Below, in pieces: positions 1-9,282 of a DNA stretch of 64,000 bases; position 1 is the first letter of the stretch; every line of letters begins with the position of its first letter. Source of the stretch: Hahnella lacustris (GTDB lineage: Bacteria; Pseudomonadota; Gammaproteobacteria; Burkholderiales; Burkholderiaceae_A); the NCBI GenBank assembly GCA_965194655.1, contig OZ239148.1, positions 62,001 through 126,000 on the forward strand, in the 5' to 3' direction. The translations under genes and the position numbers were made by a program. The notes beneath the pieces were generated by a model. That model saw only the letters and a program-made list of their open reading frames with translations, was not told where the DNA came from and searched no databases.

Positions 1-378
1 CCATGCTTCGGTCTCGATCCCAACGGTCTTGCAATCTGGATAGACGTCCGGCTTTTGGGTGGACACCCGCGCGCCCGACACCTGGGGAAACTCGAGGCAG
101 AGCGCCAAAATCTCATCGACCAAGGTCTCTTGCAGGTTGTAGTGACGGGCTGCGACCAGGGCTTGAATGCCAGCGCGCACGCGGTCATAGTCGAGCAGGT
201 CTGCCACATCGTCACGGTGACTCTGGGCCTGTTCCAGGGGCACGAAAAGATCGACATTCACGAGAATCCGCTGGCGTGCAGCGCGCTCAAAGTCATGGAA
301 TCCAATGGAGGCCATGAGGCTGAGCTCGTTCAAGAAGACGCGTCGATGGCCGGCCGTTTGGGTCATGGGTCTCATCAT
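1..378 (-). CDS. folB: Dihydroneopterin aldolase FolB, partial (C-terminus beyond window)
   Basis: Converts 7,8-dihydroneopterin to 6-hydroxymethyl-dihydropterin plus glycolaldehyde in cytoplasmic folate synthesis. The 126 visible codons run off the left edge without a stop. An N-terminal segment carrying the family's Glu (IGFHDFER) and a C-terminal QKPD segment with the conserved Lys followed by VGIE fit FolB, usually about 120-130 residues, so only a few residues should be missing. The first ATG (378) overlaps the stop of the upstream reductase gene as ATGA. Two further in-frame ATG codons at 375 and 366 are alternatives. Coupling to a FolM-like gene supports the folate role. Confidence 0.9.
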   Translation of the reverse strand, partial: MMRPMTQTAGHRRVFLNELSLMASIGFHDFERAARQRILVNVDLFVPLEQAQSHRDDVADLLDYDRVRAGIQALVAARHYNLQETLVDEILALCLEFPQVSGARVSTQKPDVYPDCKTVGIETEAW

Positions 379-1175
379 GATCGGGTAGAGAACATCACGT
401 CACGAGCGGAGGGAAGCAGATGCTGCCCACCATCGACGAGGAGGTGTGTGCCAGTGATGGCTGGAGACTGGGCCAGCCAGACAATGGCATTTGCCACATC
501 TTCTGGCGTGCTGGAGGCCCCCAGGGGCGTCTGACCATGGGTCTGTCGGAACTCTTCCTCTGACTGGTCGGCGCTGGGAAGGGTAATGCCAGGCGAGACC
601 GCGAGCACCCTGAGGGTTGGAGCGAGCGATTGGGCCATGAGCCGAGTGGCCCAGAGCAGACCTGCTTTGGAGAGTGTGTAGGAGAAGAAATCGGGATTGG
701 GGTTGTCGAGCTTTTGGTCCAAGAGGCTAATGACCACACCCCGCGTACCACGGGCCTTGCACTGGCGATAGAGAGACTGGGTCAGCAAGACTGGAGCAAT
801 GAGGTTGGTCTCGTGGTGGCTCTTTAGGTCGTCTGCACTGGCAGAGTCGGGCAGGTCGAAGGAGAACCGCGACGCATTGTTCACGAGCAGAGTGACGGGC
901 CCGAGACGATGCTCGATGTCGTTCAGAAACGTGTCGACTCTCTGAGTTGTGAGGTGCTCGTCGAGTGCCAGACAGCAGTCGATGGCCTCAAGGCCATCAG
1001 CCGCTAGCGAGCGGACGAGGGCCTGGGCCTCTGCGGCAGACTGGTGGTAGTGAATCGCCACCCTCCAGCCATGTGCTGAGAGGGTTTGCACGATCGACCG
1101 TCCGAGCCGTTTGGCCCCGCCGGTCACGAGGGCGACAGGGCGAATGGAGGCGGAAGGGGGCGAGGCAGCGCGCAT
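375..1175 (-). CDS. folM: FolM/pteridine-reductase-like SDR oxidoreductase
   Basis: A short-chain dehydrogenase of 266 residues. It has the NAD(P)-binding TGGAKRLG motif (18-25), NNAS (99-102) and the catalytic YTLSK (Tyr166, Lys170). The usual catalytic Ser is not evident. Instead Asp153 sits exactly 13 residues before Tyr166, the spacing of Asp181/Tyr194 in trypanosomatid pteridine reductase PTR1 and FolM-type enzymes. With folB overlapping at its 3' end, reduction of dihydromonapterin or dihydrofolate is the likely job. The symbol is assigned from motif and context; a generic SDR remains possible. It is divergent from the MidA-like gene across 32 bases. Confidence 0.8.
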   Translation of the reverse strand: MRAASPPSASIRPVALVTGGAKRLGRSIVQTLSAHGWRVAIHYHQSAAEAQALVRSLAADGLEAIDCCLALDEHLTTQRVDTFLNDIEHRLGPVTLLVNNASRFSFDLPDSASADDLKSHHETNLIAPVLLTQSLYRQCKARGTRGVVISLLDQKLDNPNPDFFSYTLSKAGLLWATRLMAQSLAPTLRVLAVSPGITLPSADQSEEEFRQTHGQTPLGASSTPEDVANAIVWLAQSPAITGTHLLVDGGQHLLPSARDVMFSTRS

Positions 1176-1207
1176 ATCGCAAGTGTAGCTTTGATACCCT
1201 CCATCGC

Positions 1208-2404
1208 ATGGCGCTGACCCTTTCTCTTCAGGCTCGATTGCAACAGGAGGCCCTTGCCCAGGGAGGATGGCTTGCCTTTGACCGTTTCATGCAGGCTGCC
1301 CTCCTTCATCCTGGCGAAGGCTATTACGCGAGAAGCGACCGGCCTCAAGGCCCCTTCGGGGCCTCGGGCGATTTTCAGACTGCGCCAGCAATGGGCCCCT
1401 GGATGGGAATGGCCATGGCCCAAGCCTTCGAGCGACTCTCGAGGGAACTGGGGCCTGGACTCTCTATTCTGGAGGTGGGTCCTGGAACAGGGGCCCTGGC
1501 GGCCCAGGTTCTGATCTCGCTCGCGCAGAGCGAATGCCTTCCCGAGAGGTACTGGCTCGATGAGCCTAGCCCCCACCTTCGCGCGCTTCAACGAGAGACC
1601 ATTGGATCGATTCTGCAGGGTCGACAGGACGGCTCGGACCTCTGGTCCCGGGTGGCTTGGGTGAACGAAGCCGTTTTTGAGCCCATTCGCGGACTGGTGA
1701 TTGGGCACGAGGTGTTGGATGCCTTGCCGGTCAAGCGCCTGGAATGGAGGGGCTTGGACGAGGCGGTCCTTGAGTGGGGGCTGGTCTGGGAGGAACACCG
1801 AGAGGCCTGGATGTGGCGGGCTCAGGCGGCGGATCTGGAGCATACAGAGATCGTTCAGGGCCGAGCTCGGGCGGCGTGCGCCTGGGGTGGGTGGCGGAGA
1901 GGGCATTTCTGTGAGGTTGCCCCTGGGCTGAGCGCCTTCATGGAAACCCTCTGGAATCGAATGGCGTTCGGTGCCTTCGTCTTCGTGGATTACGGCTATG
2001 AGCAGCCAGAACTGGATCATCCGGACCGCCACCGTGGCACGCTCGCAGCGCACCTTCACCATCGTCGTCTGGATGACCCTGAGGAGTGGATCCGCCTGCC
2101 CGGCTCTCGCGACCTCACCGCCCACGTGGATTTCACGCGGCTGGCTGGATTCTTAGTGGCGCTCGGTGCGAGTGACCTGGTGTTGAAGTCCCAGACTGCC
2201 TGGCTTTTGGATCAGGGTCTTCTGACGCTCGCCCAGCCGATGCTGTTTCCCGCCCCTGCAGCGCTCGGCCGTCCTCCGGAGGATTCTGGGCGCCTTCGAG
2301 CCTTGTCTGATCTGCAGACGCTGCTTTCTGATGCGGCGATGGGCCAGGCGTTCTCAGTCTTGAGCGCGCGCAAGCTGCTCCATGAGCCAGGCGAGTCGAT
2401 GTGA
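1208..2404 (+). CDS. Class I SAM-dependent methyltransferase, MidA/NDUFAF7 family (COG1565)
   Basis: A 398-residue protein. The N-terminal part (FDRFMQAALLHPGEGYY, then GDFQTAPAMGPWMG) and the SAM motif EVGPGTGALA (89-98) are characteristic of COG1565, as is GHEVLDALPVKRL. The mitochondrial relative NDUFAF7 methylates an arginine of a complex I subunit; the bacterial substrate is not established. The open frame extends upstream to 965, but 1208 is preferred because homology begins there and the upstream part would overlap the divergent reductase. Its 3' end overlaps the convergent cca gene by 51 bases. An NDUFA9-like gene lies close by, which may hint at a complex I link. Confidence 0.85.
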   Translation: MALTLSLQARLQQEALAQGGWLAFDRFMQAALLHPGEGYYARSDRPQGPFGASGDFQTAPAMGPWMGMAMAQAFERLSRELGPGLSILEVGPGTGALAAQVLISLAQSECLPERYWLDEPSPHLRALQRETIGSILQGRQDGSDLWSRVAWVNEAVFEPIRGLVIGHEVLDALPVKRLEWRGLDEAVLEWGLVWEEHREAWMWRAQAADLEHTEIVQGRARAACAWGGWRRGHFCEVAPGLSAFMETLWNRMAFGAFVFVDYGYEQPELDHPDRHRGTLAAHLHHRRLDDPEEWIRLPGSRDLTAHVDFTRLAGFLVALGASDLVLKSQTAWLLDQGLLTLAQPMLFPAPAALGRPPEDSGRLRALSDLQTLLSDAAMGQAFSVLSARKLLHEPGESM

Positions 2405-3532
2405 TTGAACGGCGAGGGGAACCGACAAATGGTCTCGCGCAGCAGACTGGGCAGCGAGCCCAACCGGCAGTGAGATCAAACCCTGAATGAGGGTCAGCGC
2501 CGCCTGGTGCCTGGGGTCCGCCAGCACCAGCAGCGGTAAGGCGCGTTCAGGCCGTCGAAAAAGGTCCCCTTCCTCTGCCCAATGCAGAATCTCTCTGGCC
2601 GTCTGCTCAAGGGCGTCTGGAGGGCTTGGGTGCTGGAGTTGCTTGATCCAGCTAGGCTTGGCGAGTCCCGCTGAGAGGAGGCGTTGCCAGTCGAGAACCT
2701 GCTTGGGCAGCACAGCGGACAGCCTGCCTGCTGGCCATTTTGAAAAGAGCAGTCCTGCCAGCGTGCCGACAGGGACCCCCCTTCTCTTGGCCTCTGTCAG
2801 CTCTGCCATGGCGGCCCCTTGATCGAGCGAGACACCGTGCGTGCCGACGAGACTGGGCCATGCGCTCAGAGACTCGAGCAGGGCCATCATTCGGGCGGGT
2901 TCGGCTGACTGGAGCCCCTTTTCCAGTTCAGTCCAGACTCGCTCAGCCACAAGAACCTGGAGCTCTTGGTCCGCGACAACCTGCTGACAGAGGGCAAAAG
3001 TCTCGTCCGCAACCGCAAAATGGGGCCAACGCGCACAGAACCGTGCGAGCCTCAGGAGGCGAAGGGGGTCCTCTCGAAAGGCAGGGCTGATGTGGCGCAA
3101 TATCCCACGCTTGAGGTCCTCATAGCCACCCAATGGGTCGTGCAAACGCCCCCCCGAGTCGACCGCCATCGCATTGATGCGCAGATCCCTTCGAAGGAGG
3201 TCCTCCTCCAGACTGACCTCCGGGCCGGTGTAAAACACGAAGCCTTTATAGCCTTGCCCAGACTTTCGTTCGGTTCTTGCCAGCGCGTATTCGGCCTGGG
3301 TGGTCGGATGAAGAAAGACCGGAAAATCTCTGCCCACTGGACGAAAACCGGCTCCTGCCATGTCATCTGGGCTGGCTCCTGTTACCAGGTAATCTCGATC
3401 GAGTGCGGGCTCTCCCAGCAGGCAGTCTCGAACCGCCCCGCCCACACAGTAAACCTCGACGCGCGCCGGCAGACGAGAGAGGAAGGGGTCGCTTCGCTCG
3501 GGTGCAAGCGCCGCCAATCCTTGATGGTCCAT
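2354..3532 (-). CDS. cca: CCA-adding enzyme / tRNA nucleotidyltransferase
   Basis: Adds or repairs the 3' CCA of tRNAs in the cytoplasm. The class II nucleotidyltransferase head shows GGAVRD (31-36), the metal-binding DRD (45-47) and EDLLRRDLRINAMA (about 110-123), followed by an AFREDPLRLLRLARF helical segment. At 392 residues it is of usual length for a form with a short or degenerate C-terminal HD region. It lies 5 bases after the NDUFA9-like gene and overlaps the convergent MidA-like gene. The tRNA-Gln of this window does not encode CCA, so such an activity is needed. Confidence 0.93.
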   Translation of the reverse strand: MDHQGLAALAPERSDPFLSRLPARVEVYCVGGAVRDCLLGEPALDRDYLVTGASPDDMAGAGFRPVGRDFPVFLHPTTQAEYALARTERKSGQGYKGFVFYTGPEVSLEEDLLRRDLRINAMAVDSGGRLHDPLGGYEDLKRGILRHISPAFREDPLRLLRLARFCARWPHFAVADETFALCQQVVADQELQVLVAERVWTELEKGLQSAEPARMMALLESLSAWPSLVGTHGVSLDQGAAMAELTEAKRRGVPVGTLAGLLFSKWPAGRLSAVLPKQVLDWQRLLSAGLAKPSWIKQLQHPSPPDALEQTAREILHWAEEGDLFRRPERALPLLVLADPRHQAALTLIQGLISLPVGLAAQSAARDHLSVPLAVQSHRLAWLMEQLARAQD

Positions 3533-3537
3533 CGGCC

Positions 3538-4470
3538 CTAGGCTTTCCCAAGCATCTTCGGAACGGCGCTGTGAAAGCGAGTGAGGGGCCCGAGGTTCAG
3601 CAAGGGGCTCATCGGGCCAGAGGCCAGGCTTGGGATGGTTGCAGAGGCCAGGTTGTCACGAGAGACCAGCGTGGGACCAGGGAGGTGCTCCATGATGAGC
3701 GCCTGCAGCTGTGCAAGCCCGTCAGAGAGCGGCAGGATGATTCGGGGATGCCCTGAGTAGGTGGCCGCCCAATGAACCACTTCATAGAGCGTCAGCACGT
3801 CCTCACCTGCAATCTCAAAAACCTGGCCAATTGTTCTCGTCTCTTGCAGACACTGGGTGATGGCTTGAACGAGATCTCCCACATAAATGGGCTGAAAGCG
3901 GGCATGCGGACTGGCCAGTGGAATGATGGGTAGCCATCGAGAGAGTTTGGCAAAGAGCCGAACAAACTGATCCTCCGGGCCAAAGACCACCGAAGGCCGC
4001 AGGATGGTGAGATCGATGGACTCTGCGCCTCTGAGAAGTGCTTCTCCGGCTGCCTTGCTGCGCAGGTACATCGATGGGGCGGACGAAGAGACGCCGAGCG
4101 CACTGATGTGGATCAGACGCCGAATCTGGTTTCGAGCCATGCTCCGGGCGAGCCTTGCGGGCAGACGGACATGGGCCTCATCAAAGTCTGGGCCCCATGG
4201 CTTTCCGGGTCGGCTGTGGAGCAGGCCCACCAGGTTCACCACCGCCTCACAGCCGTGAAGCCCCTCGGCGAGGCTCGCTTCATCCAGGTAATCGACCTCG
4301 AGCACCTGGAGCTTGGGAAGAATCCAGAGGGCACGTGCACGACCGCGACTTCGAGTGAGCACACGGATCTCTCGGGGGCCGGAGTCAAGCTGGGAGAGCC
4401 GATTACAGAGGGCACGCCCGATGAAGCCAGTGCCACCCAGGATAGCGACGCTGCGAGGGTAAGGGGTCAT
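3538..4470 (-). CDS. NAD(P)-binding NDUFA9-like epimerase/dehydratase-family protein
   Basis: A 310-residue atypical extended SDR. The N-terminal GGTGFIGRAL Rossmann motif, a conserved VNLVGLL segment, ISALGVSSSAPSMYLRSKAAGE and LRPSVVFGPEDQF all match the family named after complex I subunit NDUFA9. The SSAPSMYLRSKAAGE stretch retains the YxxxK pair. The bacterial function is not settled; quinone or membrane-lipid related roles have been proposed for relatives. The start codon overlaps the transglycosylase stop (ATGA), so slt, this gene and cca look like one operon. Confidence 0.85.
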   Translation of the reverse strand: MTPYPRSVAILGGTGFIGRALCNRLSQLDSGPREIRVLTRSRGRARALWILPKLQVLEVDYLDEASLAEGLHGCEAVVNLVGLLHSRPGKPWGPDFDEAHVRLPARLARSMARNQIRRLIHISALGVSSSAPSMYLRSKAAGEALLRGAESIDLTILRPSVVFGPEDQFVRLFAKLSRWLPIIPLASPHARFQPIYVGDLVQAITQCLQETRTIGQVFEIAGEDVLTLYEVVHWAATYSGHPRIILPLSDGLAQLQALIMEHLPGPTLVSRDNLASATIPSLASGPMSPLLNLGPLTRFHSAVPKMLGKA

Positions 4471-6383
4471 GGTTGAGATTCTAGGCTGGGTTTCTTCTGA
4501 TCAATCGGGCGTAGCCAGGTTAGAAGGGTTTGTGGGGCACTGGGCGCGTGATACGCCGCGGTGTTGGCCAAGACATTCTTGACGTAGTCACGAGTCTCCG
4601 CAAAGGGTATCGACTCGGCAAAGGCAGCCCCAGGAATGGGCTGCACCAGCGTGCCACGCCAGAGCCGACTGCGAGCAGGCCCTGCGTTGTAGGCTGCGGT
4701 GGCAAGCACCAGAGAGCCTTCAAACTGGTCATAGAGAGTGCGCAGATAGCGGGTACCGAGTCGCACATTGAGCTCTGGTTCGGTCACGGCGGAGGGCCTG
4801 AAGTTTCGGATGCCCTCTTCCTTTGCAAGCGACTTGGCGGTTCTTGGCATGATCTGCATGAGGCCCGCCGCACCAACGGGAGAGAAGACCCCCGAGAGAA
4901 AGCGAGATTCTTGGCGAATCAGCCCGTAGACCCAGCTGACCTCCAGCGCTCGAGAGGCCGAGTAATGATCGATGGTTTTCTGAAAGGGCTTGGGGTAACG
5001 AAGATCGAGGTCATGGGCGCTTTGGGTCCGAATCGCGGCATTGATGGCCCGGTCGTAGTGACCGGAGGCCAACGCCAGCTCAGCCGCTGCCAGGATGACG
5101 GGGTCGGATTGTTGGTCAAGCAGCGATCTCCATTCGGTCGCAGACTCTGAGCGAAGCCCGAGCGTCGCCAAAGAGAGCGCGCGTTGCAGCGTGTCTTGTG
5201 TTTGAAGCTGTTCGCGAGCTCTGGCGACCTCGATGGCGAGGCTCGAATCGCGACGCGTGAGAGGAGCTGCGCGCACGAGTTCAGCAGACGCAAGCTGCTG
5301 ATAAAAGCCCCAGCCGGCAGGAATGCTCTGCCAAAGGCTCCTCGCCATGGCGGAATCGCCACGTTGTTGGGCAAGCCACCCCCTCCAGTAACGCCAATGG
5401 TCCTCCGCCTGCACGGCAGGTGGCAGCGACTCAAGAACTCGGTGCAGGCTGGCCCAATCTCCGCGCCGAAGGCTCAGCCGAGCAAACGCCTCCAGGCTGG
5501 CCGTCGGCATGCGTTTGAACAGCTGGGAATCGCCTCGAAGCGCGTCTTGCAAAAAGGGCCAGGACTTCGGGTCTGAGCGCACGTAGAGCCGCCCCGCGAG
5601 AACACCTTTGGCAAACGGCACTTGATCTTCGCGAAGACGAATCTTTCCTCGATCGAGCTGCTGAGCGACCTGCAGGCTATTGGATTGAGATCGAACCAGC
5701 ATTTCCAGCAACGGCCGCTCCCGCTCAAATTGGGTGTCGCCCTGTTCGGTGAGCAGCCATATCCTGCGCGCAGCCGACAGATCGCCTGCCGCTGCTGCCC
5801 AACGGGCATGGGTCTGCAATGTCTCATGGGGCAGGGGGGATTGTCGGTGGACTGCCTCTAGCAAATAAAGACACCCCTCTCGGGACTCCTGCCCACGCGC
5901 CAGGCTGGCCACCTCCAGAGCCTGGGCCTGCCCTCGTTCCAGTCGGAGGCGAGCCTGACCACAGGCAATGCCAGGAGAGTCGAGGGTGGCTGGAAGGCGT
6001 TCCAAGACGGTGGCAACACGCTCCCAGGGGCCCTTACGAATGGCAGCGTGACCCCAATCTCTTTGTATGGCGGTGGCCAGTGGGTGGTTGCCCGCCGATT
6101 TGAGAAACTGCTCGAGGCTCTCGAGCGGGCCCGAGCCGAAGGGCTCCTGGGTGAGGGAGAGGCGCAGAACCCAGTAGTCTGCCCAGATGCGCAAGGGATC
6201 CTGAACCAGTTGACGTTGGGCTTGAACCAGCTTGGGCAGATTCGATGCCTCAAAGGCGGCCTTTGCGGCCAAGATGGGATGGTTGACTTGGGGCTTTGCC
6301 TGAGTGGCAGTTCCCAAGAAGGTCATCAGAATGATCGTCAGCGATGCACTGAGCAGAGGGTTGCGCATGAGCCTACGATACAT
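4467..6383 (-). CDS. slt: Soluble lytic murein transglycosylase (Slt70-like)
   Basis: Cleaves the MurNAc-GlcNAc bond of peptidoglycan to 1,6-anhydro products in the periplasm. The 638 residues match Slt70 length: a signal peptide (hydrophobic SASLTIILMTFLGTATQA), a long alpha-helical superhelix, and a C-terminal goose-lysozyme-like domain with GLIRQESRF (catalytic Glu near 490), GLMQIMP and AAYNAGPARSRLW. A second ATG six codons in (6368) is an equally good start. It is divergent from the cyclo-ligase gene and heads the slt - NDUFA9-like - cca run. Confidence 0.93.
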   Translation of the reverse strand: MYRRLMRNPLLSASLTIILMTFLGTATQAKPQVNHPILAAKAAFEASNLPKLVQAQRQLVQDPLRIWADYWVLRLSLTQEPFGSGPLESLEQFLKSAGNHPLATAIQRDWGHAAIRKGPWERVATVLERLPATLDSPGIACGQARLRLERGQAQALEVASLARGQESREGCLYLLEAVHRQSPLPHETLQTHARWAAAAGDLSAARRIWLLTEQGDTQFERERPLLEMLVRSQSNSLQVAQQLDRGKIRLREDQVPFAKGVLAGRLYVRSDPKSWPFLQDALRGDSQLFKRMPTASLEAFARLSLRRGDWASLHRVLESLPPAVQAEDHWRYWRGWLAQQRGDSAMARSLWQSIPAGWGFYQQLASAELVRAAPLTRRDSSLAIEVARAREQLQTQDTLQRALSLATLGLRSESATEWRSLLDQQSDPVILAAAELALASGHYDRAINAAIRTQSAHDLDLRYPKPFQKTIDHYSASRALEVSWVYGLIRQESRFLSGVFSPVGAAGLMQIMPRTAKSLAKEEGIRNFRPSAVTEPELNVRLGTRYLRTLYDQFEGSLVLATAAYNAGPARSRLWRGTLVQPIPGAAFAESIPFAETRDYVKNVLANTAAYHAPSAPQTLLTWLRPIDQKKPSLESQP

Positions 6384-6414
6384 CGGAGCCGTGGAACGAG
6401 AACAGGAGTCGCCT

Positions 6415-7023
6415 ATGGAACGGATGCCCCCAGAGGGTCAGTCCAAGCAGGAGTGGCGCTCCTGGCTGCTTCAGGCTCGTCAGCATCTGAGCGCTGAGAA
6501 CCGTCGCCGGGCGGAGCGGCTGATGGCCGATACCCTCTCTGCTCAGGCTGTTCTTCGGGAATGGAGCCGGGTTGCGGTCTTTCTGCCCTGGAAGGGCGAG
6601 CCCGACCTGGTGGTGGTCTGGCGCGCTTGGCACCAGAGAGGCATCTCGCTGGCGTTGCCCGTGGTGGCAGCGCCTGAGGAGCCCCTGCTGTTTCGTCGAT
6701 GGGTTCCTGGGCAATCGCTTGTCAAAGACGCGCAGGGACTGCTCGCACCGGGAGGCACGGAGGACCCTGACTGCGAGGTCTGGATAGTCCCTTGCGTAGG
6801 AGTGGATTGTCACGGGGCGAGGCTCGGCGCAGGCAAGGGTTACTACGATCGGACCCTGGATGCTCGGCGGGCCAAGGGCTTGCCCGACCCGTTCATGGTG
6901 GGCGTGGTCTTTGAGCACGCAGTGGTGGACTTTGCATTCGGAGAGCAGCACGATCTGCGGCTCCATGCCTGGGTCCATGAGGGCGGCTGGATTCAGCCCG
7001 ACCCAGCCAAGCCAAGTCGTTGA
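6415..7023 (+). CDS. fau: 5-formyltetrahydrofolate cyclo-ligase
   Basis: ATP-dependent conversion of 5-formyl-THF to 5,10-methenyl-THF, returning stored folate to the active pool. The 202-residue protein carries the family signature around VPCVGVDCHGARLGAGKGYY. The frame is open from 6304, but ATG 6415 has a good AGGAG six bases upstream (6404-6408) and puts the first conserved region (KQEWRSWLLQARQHLS) at the N-terminus. Its 3' end overlaps the convergent metF by 31 bases. No 6S RNA gene, the common upstream neighbour in other proteobacteria, fits in the short gap to slt. Confidence 0.93.
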   Translation: MERMPPEGQSKQEWRSWLLQARQHLSAENRRRAERLMADTLSAQAVLREWSRVAVFLPWKGEPDLVVVWRAWHQRGISLALPVVAAPEEPLLFRRWVPGQSLVKDAQGLLAPGGTEDPDCEVWIVPCVGVDCHGARLGAGKGYYDRTLDARRAKGLPDPFMVGVVFEHAVVDFAFGEQHDLRLHAWVHEGGWIQPDPAKPSR

Positions 7024-7826
7024 CAGATGGCAAGCGTTGGCTCAGCCCGGTTCATGGTGTAGAAGTGCAGGCCTGGCACACCGGCGGTGACGAGCTGATC
7101 GACCAGATCGGTCACCACATCGAGGCCAAAGGCCCTGATGGATTCCGCATCATCTCCAAACCCAGAGAGGCGTTGGCGTATCCAACGAGGGATTTCCGCG
7201 CCACAACTGTCTGAGAAGCGAGCCAGCTGGGTGAAGTTGGTGATGGGCATAATCCCAGGCGTGATGGGCGCCTCCACTCCCTTCGCGTAGGCTTCATCGA
7301 CCAGCCGAAAGTAAGCGTCAGAGTTAAAGAAATACTGGGTGATGGCGCCATCAGCGCCGGCCTTCATCTTGGCCACAAAGTGATCCAGATCAGTCTGGGC
7401 GGAGCGGGCTTGCGGATGGACTTCCGGGTATGCGGCCACCTCGATCGCAAAGTGACTGCCGAAGTGTTGGCGTACGAATCGAACGAGGTCAACCGCGTGA
7501 GCAAAGTCCCCACCCTGGCCGAAGCCAGAGGGGAGGTCGCCGCGTAAGGCTACGATGCGATCGATGCCGTCCCTCTGGTAGCCGCTCAGAAGTTCTAGCA
7601 GCTCGTCGGCGCTCGCTCCGATACAAGACACATGTGGGGCCACGGCGTGAAACTGCTTTCGCATCTGCGAAACCGTGGCCGCAGTCCCCTCTCTTGTCGA
7701 GCCGCCCGCCCCATAGGTGACGGAGACATAGGCCGGGCGGAGGACCGAGAGGCTCTGCGCGACCCCACCCAGGGCCTCCGCTGCTGCTGGGGACTTGGGT
7801 GGGAAAAACTCCAGGCTGATTTGCAT
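6993..7826 (-). CDS. metF: 5,10-methylenetetrahydrofolate reductase
   Basis: FAD-dependent reduction of methylene-THF to 5-methyl-THF, which supplies the methyl group for methionine synthesis. 277 residues, the usual bacterial length. It begins with the typical ISLEFFPPKS, followed by VTYGAGGSTR, IVALRGDLP and AVAAYPEVHPQA-like segments. The start is ATG 7826, only four bases after the ahcY stop, so both should share a transcript controlled by the SAH riboswitch upstream of ahcY. An open frame further upstream lies inside ahcY and is not needed. Confidence 0.95.
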   Translation of the reverse strand: MQISLEFFPPKSPAAAEALGGVAQSLSVLRPAYVSVTYGAGGSTREGTAATVSQMRKQFHAVAPHVSCIGASADELLELLSGYQRDGIDRIVALRGDLPSGFGQGGDFAHAVDLVRFVRQHFGSHFAIEVAAYPEVHPQARSAQTDLDHFVAKMKAGADGAITQYFFNSDAYFRLVDEAYAKGVEAPITPGIMPITNFTQLARFSDSCGAEIPRWIRQRLSGFGDDAESIRAFGLDVVTDLVDQLVTAGVPGLHFYTMNRAEPTLAICQRLGLAGSG

Positions 7827-7830
7827 GGGA

Positions 7831-9252
7831 TTAATAGCGGTAGGCCTCAGGCTTATAGGGGCCTTCCATCGGCACGCCAATGTATCGAGCTTGCTCGGGG
7901 GAGAGTTCGGTCAGCATGGCCCCGAGCTTCTGCAGCTGGAGACGCGCGACCTTCTCATCTAGATGCTTTGGCAGCACATAGACCTTGCCCTTTTCGTAAT
8001 AGTCCTGATGCGTAAAGAGCTCGATCTGGGCAATGACCTGATTGGCAAAGGAGGAGCTCATGACATAGCTGGGGTGACCGGTACCGCAACCCAGGTTCAC
8101 GAGTCGACCCTGCGCCAGCAGAATGATCCGCTTGCCATCGGCAAAGATGACATGGTCAACCTGAGGCTTAATCTCTTCCCAAGTGCACTGCGCCAAAGAG
8201 GCGACATCAATCTCATTGTCGAAGTGACCGATGTTGCAGACAATGGCCTGGTCCTTCATGCGCGACATGTGATCGAAGGTGATGACGTCTTTATTGCCAG
8301 TGGCTGTGACGAAGATGTCGGCCTTGTCGGCTGCGTAGTCCATGGTGACCACACGGTAGCCTTCCATCGCAGCTTGTAGAGCACAAATGGGATCGATTTC
8401 GGTAATCCAGACTTGGGCTGAAAGTGCGCGCAGCGCCTGTGCGGAGCCCTTGCCCACATCACCATAGCCCGCAACGACTGCAATCTTGCCGGCAATCATG
8501 ACGTCGGTGGCGCGCTTGATGCCGTCGACCAGCGACTCGCGGCAGCCATAAAGGTTGTCGAATTTGCTCTTGGTGACCGAGTCATTCACGTTGATGGCGC
8601 GGAACGCCAGCGTGCCTTTGGCGCTCATCTCTTTGAGGCGATGAACGCCCGTGGTGGTCTCCTCAGTGACGCCGATGACTGCGTCGAGATTGCGCTGATA
8701 GAAACCGGGGTCTTTGGCGAGCTGAGTCTTGATGGAGGCAAACAGGCACCGCTCCTCTTCGCTGTGAGGGTGGTCAAGTACGCTGATGTCACGGGCTGCG
8801 TCTGCGCCGAGATGCAGCAACAGGGTGGCGTCACCGCCGTCATCAAGAATCATGTTGGTGGGCTTGCCATCGGCCCAGTCAAAAATGCGATGGGTGTAGT
8901 CCCAGTACTCCTCCAGGGTCTCACCTTTCTTTGCAAAGACGGGCACTCCGGCAGCGGCGATCGCGGCAGCGGCGTGGTCTTGAGTGGAGAAGATATTGCA
9001 GGATGCCCAGCGAACCTCAGCACCGAGGGCCGTGAGTGTCTCGATCAGGACCGCAGTCTGGATGGTCATGTGCAGGGAGCCTGTGATGCGGGCGCCCTTA
9101 AGAGGCTGGGCCTTGGCGAACTCTTCACGAATGGCCATGAGGCCAGGCATCTCAGTTTCTGCGATGCGGATTTCCTTGCGGCCCCAATCGGCCTGGCTCA
9201 TATCCGCAATCACGTAATCTTGGGTGCGAACTTCTTTTAGAACAGCGCTCAT
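7831..9252 (-). CDS. ahcY: S-adenosylhomocysteinase
   Basis: NAD-dependent hydrolysis of S-adenosylhomocysteine to adenosine and homocysteine, clearing the product inhibitor of methyltransferases. 473 residues. The NAD-binding GYGDVGKGSAQALR motif, the C-terminal end YKPEAYRY and the length show the long form with an insertion in the catalytic domain. An AGGAG-type ribosome site precedes ATG 9252. Upstream are a sigma-70 promoter and a SAH riboswitch. metF follows at once, so the unit joins SAH removal to regeneration of methionine. Confidence 0.97.
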   Translation of the reverse strand: MSAVLKEVRTQDYVIADMSQADWGRKEIRIAETEMPGLMAIREEFAKAQPLKGARITGSLHMTIQTAVLIETLTALGAEVRWASCNIFSTQDHAAAAIAAAGVPVFAKKGETLEEYWDYTHRIFDWADGKPTNMILDDGGDATLLLHLGADAARDISVLDHPHSEEERCLFASIKTQLAKDPGFYQRNLDAVIGVTEETTTGVHRLKEMSAKGTLAFRAINVNDSVTKSKFDNLYGCRESLVDGIKRATDVMIAGKIAVVAGYGDVGKGSAQALRALSAQVWITEIDPICALQAAMEGYRVVTMDYAADKADIFVTATGNKDVITFDHMSRMKDQAIVCNIGHFDNEIDVASLAQCTWEEIKPQVDHVIFADGKRIILLAQGRLVNLGCGTGHPSYVMSSSFANQVIAQIELFTHQDYYEKGKVYVLPKHLDEKVARLQLQKLGAMLTELSPEQARYIGVPMEGPYKPEAYRY

Positions 9253-9282
9253 CTCGCGCTCCTTTCTGTTGGGTTAGGAATA

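Noticed and set aside
1124..2125. A 333-codon open frame antisense to the MidA-like gene
   Set aside because: Composition is low-quality shadow coding, and the plus strand carries an unmistakable methyltransferase.
6384..6414. Possible 6S RNA gene upstream of the cyclo-ligase gene
   Set aside because: Only about 31 bases separate the divergent slt and cyclo-ligase genes, far too short for 6S RNA.
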